Positions 5,907-13,312 of a stretch of 20,873 nucleotides of DNA are shown one piece after another. The DNA is from Mxb001 sp051007175 (GTDB taxonomy: Bacteria > Actinomycetota > Actinomycetes > S36-B12). A program made the translations under genes and the position numbers. Positions within the stretch are counted from its first letter, which is position 1. Every line of letters starts with the position of its first letter. Location of the stretch: contig JBPCSL010000070.1 of the NCBI GenBank assembly GCA_051007175.1, positions 1-20,873 on the forward strand. The letters are read 5' to 3'. The notes under the pieces are model-generated. The model had not been told where the DNA came from, ran no database searches, and worked only from the letters and a program-made list of their open reading frames with translations.

Positions 5907-6122
5907 CTACGACGGCGGGTGCAGGCTCATCGGTCCGTAGGCGACGCGCTCGTCCTCCCACAGCACGACGGCATCGACGCCGCTGTCCAGCAGCTCGCGC
6001 CACGACTCACCCAGCCAGGTCTCGGCATCAGCCTGCGTGGGGAACGGCTCGAGGGCCGCCATGGCGGGCACCTCGGCCACCGGCGCGCCGTGGGCATCGG
6101 TATAGATCCAGGTCCATCCCAT
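5907..6122 (-). CDS. Small conserved actinobacterial protein of unknown function
   Basis: The 71-aa protein starts MGWTWIYTDAHG and contains FPTQADAETWLGESWRELLDSGVDAVVLWEDERVAYGPMSL. I recognise this as a small conserved family of Actinobacteria (typical pattern: MGWTxRYE..., F-x-Q-x-DAExW-I/L-GE-x-W-x-ELL, ED...YGPMSL) with no known role. It has no signal peptide or membrane segment and is acidic and Trp-rich. The start at 6122 is supported by the conserved N-terminus and by TACGGT exactly 6 nt upstream. The frame stays open to 6290, but that extension would run back through the riboswitch and is not supported. It is divergent from the B12 operon and convergent with the DUF3043 gene. Confidence 0.8.
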   Translation of the reverse strand: MGWTWIYTDAHGAPVAEVPAMAALEPFPTQADAETWLGESWRELLDSGVDAVVLWEDERVAYGPMSLHPPS

Positions 6123-6128
6123 GCCCTG

Positions 6129-6134
6129 ACCGTA
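6129..6134 (-). promoter_or_regulatory. -10 hexamer TACGGT for the 71-aa gene, leaderless type
   Basis: The minus strand reads TACGGTCAGGGCATG, with the hexamer 6 nt before the start. The gcvT upstream region reads TACGGTCAGCGCATG, identical except for one base. Confidence 0.6.
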
Positions 6135-6164
6135 CGCCGGGCGCGCCCCCTTTGACTCGCATAC

Positions 6165-6297
6165 GGCGGGCGTGGTCGGATGAGCCCACAACTGAACACG
6201 CGCCCGAGTCCAGGGGAAGCCGGTGGGAATCCGGCACTGACCCGCAACCGTGAGCCGCCGAGGCGGCGAGTCGGAGCACCTGGCGGGCACGAGCGCC
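6165..6297 (+). promoter_or_regulatory. Cobalamin (B12) riboswitch aptamer
   Basis: The core is unmistakable: GGGGAAGCCGGTGGGAATCC (6213-6232), then GGCACTGACCCGCAACCGTGA, a GCCGCC/GGCGGC stem, and CGAGTCGGAGCACCTGGCGG (6267-6286). These are the conserved aptamer elements of the adenosylcobalamin class. A closing helix can form between GGCGGGCGTG (6165-6174) and CACGAGCGCC (6288-6297), which sets the boundaries used here. It lies directly ahead of the ECF transporter and cobUTS genes, so B12 should repress the whole operon. A matching promoter upstream is not clear; TTGACT at 6152-6157 lies too close to the aptamer to be a usual -35. Confidence 0.95.
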
Positions 6298-6420
6298 TAG
6301 TGGGGTCGCCAGTCGGCGACACCACCCCGTCGAGGTCTACGGGGCGTGGCAGGTACTCCCGGGGCGGTTGTCCCTCGAGCGGCTGGCATCGCCAAGTGGG
6401 TCGCTCACCCTGGAGTACTC
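6298..6420 (+). promoter_or_regulatory. Riboswitch expression platform with anti-Shine-Dalgarno pairing
   Basis: Directly after the aptamer, GGGGTCGCC-AGTC-GGCGAC-ACCA-CCCC (6302-6328) folds as a strong stem-loop. It is a candidate for the kissing-loop hairpin that usually follows this aptamer. Further on, GGTACTCC (6352-6359) can pair with GGAGTACT (6412-6419), using seven Watson-Crick pairs and one G-U. That covers the ribosome binding site CTGGAG (6410-6415) of the first gene. With no U-tract, control of translation start is more likely than termination. The pairing is read from sequence; the mechanism is inferred. Confidence 0.6.
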
Positions 6421-7461
6421 GTGAAGTTCCTCCGCCTCACCGTCGCGGCCGCACTCGCCGCCGCGCTCATGGCACCCGTGGCGACGTCTTCCGCGTCCGC
6501 CGCTCCCGCTGCCGCCGACCGCGGCCTCTTCGGCGCCGCGGATCCGACGTACGACGGGGTCTTCCGCCAGTCCACGGCCATCCTGGGGCTCGCGGCGGCC
6601 GGCGTCGATGTGCCCCCGTCGGCGCTGCAATGGCTCCTGCGCCAGCAGTGCAAGGACGGGTCGTTCGCGGCCTACCGGTCCGATCCGTCGGCGGCCTGCC
6701 CCGCACCCGACCCGCAGGGTTTCACCGGGCCTGACACCAACTCCACCGCGCTCGCCGCGCTCGCACTGGACTCCCTCAAGGGCAGGGCGGCCGCCCGCGC
6801 CGCTGCCCAGGCGCGGGCCTGGCTGCGCACCCAGGAACTGCCCGGAGGCGGCTGGGAGTGGATTGCCGGGCTCGGGCCCGACTCGATCTCGACCGCCATG
6901 GTGCTGAGCGCGCTCGGCCCTGCGGGCAGCGCCCTGGGGCAGCGGGGTGTCCGCTGGCTGGGCGACCAGGTGCTCGTCGACGATTCCTGCGCGGTCCGCT
7001 TCCAGCCCGGGGCGACGGCGGACCCGCTCTCGACGGCCTGGGCGTTCACGGCCTCCCAGGGCACGCTGCCCTTCGATCCCGTGCGCGGGCCACGCAAGCC
7101 GGCTCCGTCCTGCAGCATCGACAGCCGGCCGCTGGCGAGCACCGGGCAGTGGCTCGCGCAGCGACTCATCGCCACGAGCGGCCGCATCCCCGATGCCTTC
7201 GATCCCACTGCCACCGACTGGAACTCCACGGCGCTCGCGACCCTCGGGATGACGCAGCGCAATGGGTCACGGCAGGCCATGCTGCTCGGCACGACCTCGC
7301 TCAAGGCCCACGTCGATGCCTACGTGGTCCGCCCGGAGGGCGACAGCCCGACGGCGCTCGGCACGCTGATCTCGGTCGCGCACGCGGCCGGCGACAGCCC
7401 TCGCACCTTCGGCGGGACCAACCTCATCGCCCGGCTCCTGGCGACGCTGCAGCGGTCGTGA
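6421..7461 (+). CDS. Secreted prenyltransferase/squalene-oxidase-repeat (alpha/alpha barrel) protein of the B12 operon
   Basis: The 346-aa exported protein starts with a Sec signal (KFLRLTVAAALAAALMAPVA, probable cleavage after ASA near residue 27). About five helical repeats follow, each with a Ser/Thr-Ala-rich inner helix: TNSTALAALAL (107), PDSISTAMVLSAL (153), PLSTAWAFTAS (202), DWNSTALATLGM (267) and DSPTALGTLISVA (308). QQCKDGSFAAY (75-85) recalls the prenyltransferase/squalene-cyclase repeat. Four cysteines (77, 93, 190, 231) are spaced for two disulfides. No DXDD or other cyclase acid motif is seen, so it is probably a binding protein rather than an enzyme. The GTG start at 6421 follows CTGGAG by 5 nt, directly below the riboswitch. 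Its stop overlaps the next start (TGATG). A corrinoid-capture role is inferred from context and from the alpha/alpha-barrel fold of animal transcobalamins. Confidence 0.75.
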   Translation: MKFLRLTVAAALAAALMAPVATSSASAAPAAADRGLFGAADPTYDGVFRQSTAILGLAAAGVDVPPSALQWLLRQQCKDGSFAAYRSDPSAACPAPDPQGFTGPDTNSTALAALALDSLKGRAAARAAAQARAWLRTQELPGGGWEWIAGLGPDSISTAMVLSALGPAGSALGQRGVRWLGDQVLVDDSCAVRFQPGATADPLSTAWAFTASQGTLPFDPVRGPRKPAPSCSIDSRPLASTGQWLAQRLIATSGRIPDAFDPTATDWNSTALATLGMTQRNGSRQAMLLGTTSLKAHVDAYVVRPEGDSPTALGTLISVAHAAGDSPRTFGGTNLIARLLATLQRS

Positions 7462-8324
7462 TGCGCATGCTCAGGGTGGCGGCAGCCGGTGCGATGGCAC
7501 TGGCGGCACTCGCCTGGGCAGCTCCCGCCGACGCGGCGACGTACCGCTACTGGTCGTACTGGGTCGGCGACAGCGGGGCGTGGTCCTTCAGCAACGTCGG
7601 GCCCGCCTTCCGCATCCCCGCGGACGGCGCCGTCGAGGGCTGGCGCTTCAGCGAGGCCGGCGTGAGCGGTGACACGCCGCCGACGTTCGCCCCCTCCTTC
7701 GACGAGGTGTGCGGCACGACCGAGGCCCCGGCCGACGGCAAGCGGGTCGCCGTCATCGTCGATCCGGGCAGCGCCGCCGATGCCCCCGACGGAGAGCAGA
7801 CCCCCGGAGCCTGGGCCCTGTGCGTGACGGCGGACGCGGATGCCACCGGGTACGCGGTGCTGCGGGCGGCCGCCGGCGTGCGGGTGGATCGCGGACTCAT
7901 CTGCGGCATCAACGGCTACCCGGGGTCGGAGTGCGGCGCTGTCGTCCGCGACCCGCAGCCCAGTCCTGCGCCCACGCGCAGCCCGAAGCCGAAGCCGAAG
8001 CCCGCACCCGCCACGACATCGGCGACACCGGCGGCCACGCTGTCGCCGTCGGCAAGCGCGACGGACTCCGCGCCCGAGCAGAAGGAGGGGAGGAAGGCCG
8101 CTTCGCCCACGGCCACGTCGTCGTCCTCCGGCGCTGCCGCGGTGGCCGACGCGCCGACTCCGTCGGCCGCTCCCACGCCCTCCCTGTCCCTGCTCGCCAC
8201 GCCCGTCGCGCCGCCCAGCGGAGGCGACGGTTCCGGCAGCGCGCTGCTCACCGTCATCGCCATCGCCGGCGTGGCCGCGCTCGGAGGCGGGGCGCTTGTC
8301 ATGTCGCGCAGAAGGCGATCGTGA
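7461..8324 (+). CDS. Secreted, membrane-anchored protein of the B12 operon (SCO2322-like)
   Basis: The 287-aa protein has a signal peptide (1-26, ending ADA) and a compact extracytoplasmic domain (27-165). That domain starts TYRYWSYWVGDSGAWSFSNVGP and contains AVEGWRFSEAG and four cysteines (84, 121, 148, 158). A Pro/Ser/Thr/Lys-rich linker (166-255) leads to one C-terminal membrane helix (about 261-281) ending in RRRR. There is no LPxTG, so it is held by the helix and not by sortase. The N-domain resembles what I recall as the SCO2322 family, found beside ECF transporters in Streptomyces and relatives; I could not check this. It overlaps both neighbours by a few bases. The likely job is to hold or receive the imported corrinoid together with the barrel protein (inference). 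Confidence 0.65.
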   Translation: MRMLRVAAAGAMALAALAWAAPADAATYRYWSYWVGDSGAWSFSNVGPAFRIPADGAVEGWRFSEAGVSGDTPPTFAPSFDEVCGTTEAPADGKRVAVIVDPGSAADAPDGEQTPGAWALCVTADADATGYAVLRAAAGVRVDRGLICGINGYPGSECGAVVRDPQPSPAPTRSPKPKPKPAPATTSATPAATLSPSASATDSAPEQKEGRKAASPTATSSSSGAAAVADAPTPSAAPTPSLSLLATPVAPPSGGDGSGSALLTVIAIAGVAALGGGALVMSRRRRS

Positions 8325-9433
8325 AGGTGCGCGAGCGGTTCCTGCATCCCGGGGCCTGGTGGCTCTGGGCGCTGTGCCTCGCGGTTGCAGCATCGCGCAC
8401 GACGAACCCCCTGCTGCTGTGCCTCATCATCGCGGTCGCCGCGTATGTCGTGGCGGCCCGACGGCCCATGGCGCCGTGGAGCCGTTCCTTCGCGGTCTTC
8501 CTCAAAGTGGGCCTGGTCGTCATCGCGATCCGCGTCGCCTTCCAGGCGATCGTCGGCGCGCCCATCGGCACGACCGTCCTGGTGACCCTGCCCTCGGTCA
8601 CGCTGCCCGAGGCGTTCGCCGGGGTTCGGCTGGGCGGGACCATCACCGCCGAGTCGCTCCTGGCCGCGTTGTACGACGGCCTGCGTCTCGCGACCATCCT
8701 CGCGTGCATCGGCGCCGCCAACTCGCTGGCATCCCCTGCGCGACTGCTCAAGGCAGTGCCGCCGGCGCTCTACGAGGTCGGCGTCTCCGTCGTCGTCGCG
8801 CTCACCTTCGCACCGCAGCTCGTGGCCGATCTCGACCGCATCCGATCGGCACGACGGTTGCGCGGGCGCCCCGTCACCGGGATGCGCGGCGCAGCCGGTG
8901 CGGCCCTGCCCGTGCTCGAGGGAGCGATGGAGCGGTCGGTCGCCCTCGCCGCGGCGATGGACTCGCGTGGCTACGGGCGCATCGCGACCCAGTCGCGCAC
9001 GATGCGGCGCCTGTCGGCGACGCTCCTCCTCGGCGGACTGGTGGCGGCCCTCATCGGGAGCTACGGCCTCCTCGACGGCGCGGCGCCGATCGCGCTCGGA
9101 CTGCCGATGCTCGTGCTCGGCGCCATCCTCGCCATCGCCGGCATCGGGCTCGCCGGCCGTCGGTCCACGCGCACTCGCTACCGGCCCGACCCGTGGACGT
9201 GGCCCGAGTGGGGCGTGACGGCGTGCGCGCTCGCCACCGGCACGGCCTTCGTCATCGCGGGGGCCGCGAGCGTCATGGCGCTCATCGCCCCGGTCGACCC
9301 TCCTGGCTGGCCGCCCCTGTCGCTACCGCTGGTCGCTGCCATCCTCGTGTCCGTGCTCCCCGCCTGGATCGCGCCCGCGCCGCCGCGGCCGCGCCTCTCC
9401 CCTGTGCGCGTCCGCGAGGAGGTGGCCGCATGA
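8321..9433 (+). CDS. ECF transporter T component (EcfT/CbiQ family)
   Basis: EcfT is the membrane scaffold linking the substrate-binding S protein to the ATPases. The 370-aa protein has several hydrophobic segments and the two coupling-helix signatures of the family: RIRSARRLRG (about 174-182) and SVALAAAMDSRGYGR (about 206-220). An additional group of C-terminal membrane segments makes it longer than many EcfT proteins. The GTG at 8321 overlaps the previous stop (GTGA); a GTG at 8327 is an alternative. The riboswitch and the cobUTS genes downstream point to a corrinoid as substrate rather than cobalt ions. Confidence 0.85.
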   Translation: MKVRERFLHPGAWWLWALCLAVAASRTTNPLLLCLIIAVAAYVVAARRPMAPWSRSFAVFLKVGLVVIAIRVAFQAIVGAPIGTTVLVTLPSVTLPEAFAGVRLGGTITAESLLAALYDGLRLATILACIGAANSLASPARLLKAVPPALYEVGVSVVVALTFAPQLVADLDRIRSARRLRGRPVTGMRGAAGAALPVLEGAMERSVALAAAMDSRGYGRIATQSRTMRRLSATLLLGGLVAALIGSYGLLDGAAPIALGLPMLVLGAILAIAGIGLAGRRSTRTRYRPDPWTWPEWGVTACALATGTAFVIAGAASVMALIAPVDPPGWPPLSLPLVAAILVSVLPAWIAPAPPRPRLSPVRVREEVAA

Positions 9434-11058
9434 TCCGCTTCGAGGGCGTCACCATCACCTACCCCGACGCGGCGTCGCCCGCGCTCGCGGACGTCAACCT
9501 CCACATCCCGGAGGGCGAGCTGGTCCTGGTGGTCGGTCCCACGGGCTCCGGCAAGACGACGCTGCTGCGCGCGATCAACGGCCTCGTCCCGCACTTCACG
9601 GGAGGCGTGCTCGAGGGCCGCATCACCGTCGCCGGCCGCGACACTTCCGCGCATGCGCCCCGCGATCTCGCCGACATCGTGGGGATCGTCCCGCAGGATC
9701 CGATGTCGTCCTTCGTCACCGACACCGTCGAGGAGGAGCTCGCCTACGGGATGGAGTGCCTCGGCATCGATCCCGCGGTCATGCGCCGTCGCGTCGAGGA
9801 GACCCTCGACCTGCTGGGCCTCGCCGACGTCCGCGACCGGCCGCTGCTGTCGCTGTCCGGCGGCCAGCGGCAGCGGGTGGCGATCGGAGCGGTGCTCACC
9901 TCGCACCCGTGCGTGCTCGTGCTCGACGAGCCGACGAGCGCCCTGGACCCCGGTGCGGCGGAGGACGTGCTCGCCACTCTGCAGAGGCTGGTCCACGATC
10001 TCGGGATCACCGTCATCCTCGCCGAGCATCGACTCGAGCGTGTCCTGGAGTACGCCGATCGCGTCATCCTGGTGCCGGGCCAGGCGCGCCCTCTGGTGGT
10101 CGGCGAGCCGGCCGCGGTGATGGCCGATGCTCCCGTCGCGCCGCCCGTCGTGCACCTGGGCCGGATCGCGGCCTGGTCGCCGCTGCCCCTGTCCGTGCGC
10201 GACGCCCGCCGCCGCGCAAGCGAGCTGCGCACGCGACTGCACGATGCGCACCTGGGCCGGATCGCCCGTGCCGCAGGCACCACGGTCGTGGCTATGACGG
10301 ATGCGGATGCTTCCTACGGCGAGATTCGCGCGCTGCGGGGCATCACCCTCGACGTGGGCGCGGGCGAGGTGGTCGCCCTCATGGGTCGCAATGGCGCGGG
10401 CAAGTCCACCCTGCTCTCCACGCTGGTGGGACTGCGCCGGCCCGAGCACGGCACCGTGCGCGTCGCGGGTGCCGATCCCGCGACCCTGAGCGGCCCCCAG
10501 CTCATCGGCCGGGTCGGACTGGTGCCGCAGGATCCCGGCGACCTGCTCAGTCGCGACTCCGTGGCCGGCGAGTGCCACGACTCCGACCGCGACGGGCACC
10601 TCGAGCCGGGCACGACCGCGCGCCTGCTCGCCGAGCTTGCGCCCGAGGTCGCCCCCGATGCGCATCCGCGCGACCTATCGGAGGGACAGCGCCTAGCCCT
10701 GGCCCTGGCCATCGTCCTCTCCGCCCACCCGCCGATCCTTCTGCTCGACGAGCCCACTCGCGGCCTGGACTACCCCACCAAGGAGCGTCTCGCCCGCACC
10801 CTCGCGCGGCTGGCCGAGCGCGGTCACGCCATCGTGCTCGCCACGCACGACGTCGAGCTCGCCGCGGAGGTCGCCACGCGGGTCGTCGTCCTGGCCGACG
10901 GGGAGATCGTCGCCGACGGACCCACCGCGCAGATCGTCATCGGGTCCCCGCTCTTCGCTCCTCAGGTCGCGAAGGTGCTCGCGCCGACCGGTGGCGGGGA
11001 GTCCCTGCCCTTCCTCACCGTGAACGACGTGTCCGCGGCCTTGGCGGTCGCGGGATGA
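9430..11058 (+). CDS. ECF transporter ATPase, two ABC domains fused (EcfA-A')
   Basis: The 542-aa protein powers the transporter and carries two nucleotide-binding domains in one chain. Domain 1 has Walker A GPTGSGKTT (36-44), signature LSGGQRQR (142-149), Walker B VLVLDEPTSALD (162-173) and H-loop His200. Domain 2 has Walker A GRNGAGKST (319-327), signature LSEGQRLAL (416-424), Walker B ILLLDEPTRGLD (436-447) and H-loop His473. The second signature departs from LSGGQ, so the two composite ATP sites are not equivalent. It starts within the EcfT stop (ATGA) and ends within the next start (ATGA), which implies tight translational coupling. Confidence 0.93.
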   Translation: MIRFEGVTITYPDAASPALADVNLHIPEGELVLVVGPTGSGKTTLLRAINGLVPHFTGGVLEGRITVAGRDTSAHAPRDLADIVGIVPQDPMSSFVTDTVEEELAYGMECLGIDPAVMRRRVEETLDLLGLADVRDRPLLSLSGGQRQRVAIGAVLTSHPCVLVLDEPTSALDPGAAEDVLATLQRLVHDLGITVILAEHRLERVLEYADRVILVPGQARPLVVGEPAAVMADAPVAPPVVHLGRIAAWSPLPLSVRDARRRASELRTRLHDAHLGRIARAAGTTVVAMTDADASYGEIRALRGITLDVGAGEVVALMGRNGAGKSTLLSTLVGLRRPEHGTVRVAGADPATLSGPQLIGRVGLVPQDPGDLLSRDSVAGECHDSDRDGHLEPGTTARLLAELAPEVAPDAHPRDLSEGQRLALALAIVLSAHPPILLLDEPTRGLDYPTKERLARTLARLAERGHAIVLATHDVELAAEVATRVVVLADGEIVADGPTAQIVIGSPLFAPQVAKVLAPTGGGESLPFLTVNDVSAALAVAG

Positions 11059-11912
11059 GCGGCGTGACGCACGCCGTGCGCGTGACACATGCCGTGCGCA
11101 TGGGACCGATGTCCTGGGCTGCGATTGCGCTCACGACGCTCGTCGGCATCATCGCGTTCGGCTGGCCATTCCTCGCCGACCCCGACTCGGCGGCCATCGC
11201 CCACGCCGGCGACGCCCCGCTGGTCTTCGCGCTCGTCGTGCCTCTCATGCTGCTCGTCGTCCTTGCGCAGGTCTCCGACGGGGGCATGGACGCGAAGGCC
11301 ATCGCCGCGCTCGGTGTGCTCGCCGCCGTCGTGTGCATCCTGCGACCGCTGGGCGCGGGCACCGCGGGACTCGAGCCGATCTGGTTCGTCATCATCCTGG
11401 GCGGCCGCGCCCTCGGCCCCGGATTCGGTTTCGTGCTGGGCTCGGTCTCCATGGCGGCGTCCGCCTTACTCACCGGCGGCGTCGGACCGTGGCTGCCCTT
11501 CCAGGTGCTCGCTGCCGCCTGGGTCGGCCTCGGCGCCGGCCTGCTGCCCGCAGCGCGCGGACGTCGCGAGATCGCCATGCTCGCGGGCTACGGCGCGCTG
11601 GCCTCCCTGCTCTATGGCCTCGTGCTCAACCTGTGGTTCTGGCCCTTCCTCAGCGGTGCTCAGGCCACCGCATACTCCCCCGACATCATGTTCGCGCCGG
11701 GCGCCTCGGTGACCGAGAATCTCGGCCGCTGGCTCGCCTTCACGGTCGTGACGTCGCTGGGCTGGGATATCCCGCGCGCGATCCTCACCGCGACCCTCAT
11801 CGCGATCACCGGACGCCCGGTGCTCAACGCCCTGCACCGTGCGTCACGCAAGGCGCACTTCCACGCGGTGCCGGCGTTCGTCGAGAGCACACAGCCCGCC
11901 CGGACTCCCTGA
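11055..11912 (+). CDS. ECF transporter S component, probable cobalamin/corrinoid-specific
   Basis: The 285-aa membrane protein has about six or seven hydrophobic segments. Its core, IWFVIILGGRALGPGFGFVLGS and MAASALLTGGVGPWLPFQVLAAAWVGLGAGLLP, is typical of substrate-binding S components. S proteins determine specificity; the riboswitch and the downstream B12-assembly genes make a corrinoid (CbrT-type function) the best guess. Direct homology to characterised CbrT cannot be judged by eye. The ATG at 11055 overlaps the ATPase stop. An ATG at 11100, just after a tandem duplication (VTHAVRVTHAVR), may be the original start. The stop overlaps the following start (TGATG). Confidence 0.78.
   Translation: MSGVTHAVRVTHAVRMGPMSWAAIALTTLVGIIAFGWPFLADPDSAAIAHAGDAPLVFALVVPLMLLVVLAQVSDGGMDAKAIAALGVLAAVVCILRPLGAGTAGLEPIWFVIILGGRALGPGFGFVLGSVSMAASALLTGGVGPWLPFQVLAAAWVGLGAGLLPAARGRREIAMLAGYGALASLLYGLVLNLWFWPFLSGAQATAYSPDIMFAPGASVTENLGRWLAFTVVTSLGWDIPRAILTATLIAITGRPVLNALHRASRKAHFHAVPAFVESTQPARTP
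11064..11099 (+). repeat. 18-bp tandem duplication at the S-component N-terminus
   Basis: GTGACGCACGCCGTGCGC is followed at once by GTGACACATGCCGTGCGC. The two units differ at two bases, both silent, and encode VTHAVR twice. An ATG at 11100 follows directly. Confidence 0.85.
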
Positions 11913-13312
11913 TGGAGGTCCTGGTCCTCGGCACCGGTGCCGCCGACGGATGGCCGAGCCCGTTCTGCGAGTGCGCCTCCTGCGCCGATGCCCGCCTCAC
12001 CGGCGGCGTGCGCCAGCCCACCGCCGCGCTGCTCGACGGATCCGTGCTGCTCGATGCCGGGCCCGCGGTGCCCGCCGCCGTCGCGCGCGCGGGTCGATCG
12101 CTGCGGGGCGTGCACCATGTGCTCGTCAGCCACGCGCATCCCGATCACCTGGACCCCGCACTCCTGCTCTGGCTGTCCTGGAATCCGACCCCCCACACAG
12201 TGCACGTCTGGGGCCCGGCCTCCGTGATCGCCGCATGCCAGAACTGGGTCGGCCCGCGCACGCCCGTGCGATTCCACGAGATGCGGCCAGGAGACGAGGC
12301 ACACCTCGAGACGCCGGAGGGACGATGGCATGTCGTCGCGCTCCCCGCCGCGCATGACGCGGCGGCCTTCGGCGGCCCCCACGACCGCCTCGCGGCAGAC
12401 GCGGTCCTCTACGACCTCACGAACCCGCGCGGCGAGCGCCTGCTCTACGCGACCGACACGGGACCGCTGAGCGACTCCGCCGTCGAGGCGATGCGGTCAC
12501 GGAGGTACGACGTCGTCCTCATCGAGGAGACCTTCGGCGACCACCGTAATCACCGCACCGGGCACCTGGACCTCGCCACGCTCCCCGACGCACTGGCCTC
12601 GCTGCGATCCGTGGCGGCCATCACGGACGACACCGATGTCGTGGCCGTGCACCTGAGCCACCACAACCCGCCGGCCGACCTGCTCCGGCCGCGCCTGGCC
12701 GAGCTCGGCGTACGCCTCGTGGACGACGGCACCCTCCTCGGCACCGCGCATCGCACCCTCATCCTCGGCGGCGCGCGCTCCGGCAAGTCCGCCGCAGCGG
12801 AGCGACGTGCCCTGGGCCACCGTGAGGTCACCTATGTGGCGACGTCAGCACCTCGCCCGGGCGATGCCGAGTGGGAGGAACGCGTCGCCGTCCACCGCTC
12901 CCGGAGACCGTCGACGTGGATCACCGTCGAGGGGCACGCCCGACTCGCCGAGACGGTGCGCGGCGCGCTTCCCGCGCACGCGGTGGTCGTCGACTGCCTC
13001 ACCCTGTGGCTCACCGGGATCATCGACGACGCCGCCTCGGGCCAGGACTGGGACGCGGTCCCCGCGGCCCAGCTCGCGGCGGCCGCAGACGACGCCACCA
13101 AGGACCTGCTCGACGCCCTGGCCGCGACGCGCGGCACGATCCTGCTCGTGAGCAACGAGGTGGGGATGGGGGTCATCCCGTCGACCCGGTCGGGGCGGCT
13201 CTTCGCCGATCTGCTCGGACACCTCAACCAGCGGGTGGCCGCCACCTGCGACGAGACCCTGCTCATGGTGGCCGGCCATGCGATGCCGCTCGGGATCGCG
13301 CATGGACGCTGA
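11912..13312 (+). CDS. cobU: PhnP-like metallo-beta-lactamase domain fused to CobU (adenosylcobinamide kinase/guanylyltransferase)
   Basis: The 466-aa protein has two parts. Residues 1-275 are a metallo-beta-lactamase fold of the PhnP type: LGTGAADGWPSPFCECASCADAR holds the Cys-x-Cys-x-x-Cys structural zinc motif (Cys19, 21, 24). HAHPDH (74-79) is the catalytic metal motif, with His148, Asp182 (YATDTG) and HLSHHNP (248-253) as further ligand candidates. Residues 281-466 are CobU: P-loop GGARSGKS (286-293), HRSRRPSTWITVE (328-340, with the conserved His), DCLTLWLTG and SNEVGMGVIPSTRSGR. CobU phosphorylates adenosylcobinamide and makes adenosylcobinamide-GDP. I recall similar fusions in Streptomyces. 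The N-terminal activity is unknown; hydrolysis of a phosphoester of the lower-ligand branch is a guess. Confidence 0.9.
   Translation: MEVLVLGTGAADGWPSPFCECASCADARLTGGVRQPTAALLDGSVLLDAGPAVPAAVARAGRSLRGVHHVLVSHAHPDHLDPALLLWLSWNPTPHTVHVWGPASVIAACQNWVGPRTPVRFHEMRPGDEAHLETPEGRWHVVALPAAHDAAAFGGPHDRLAADAVLYDLTNPRGERLLYATDTGPLSDSAVEAMRSRRYDVVLIEETFGDHRNHRTGHLDLATLPDALASLRSVAAITDDTDVVAVHLSHHNPPADLLRPRLAELGVRLVDDGTLLGTAHRTLILGGARSGKSAAAERRALGHREVTYVATSAPRPGDAEWEERVAVHRSRRPSTWITVEGHARLAETVRGALPAHAVVVDCLTLWLTGIIDDAASGQDWDAVPAAQLAAAADDATKDLLDALAATRGTILLVSNEVGMGVIPSTRSGRLFADLLGHLNQRVAATCDETLLMVAGHAMPLGIAHGR

Noticed and set aside
6123..6290. Longer start for the 71-aa gene
   Set aside because: The extension would be translated from the antisense of the cobalamin riboswitch, while the conserved family start MGWTW and a start-proximal -10 fit 6122.
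6421..7461. Terpene or squalene cyclase enzyme
   Set aside because: The protein is secreted and lacks DXDD or similar catalytic acids; only the helical-repeat fold is shared.
8321..11912. Cobalt or nickel ion importer (CbiMNQO)
   Set aside because: There is no CbiM-like N-terminal metal motif (MHIxDG) and no CbiN; the S component is of another type, and context is B12 assembly.
11912..12740. PhnP in a phosphonate (C-P lyase) pathway
   Set aside because: No phn genes are nearby, and the domain is covalently joined to CobU within a B12 operon.
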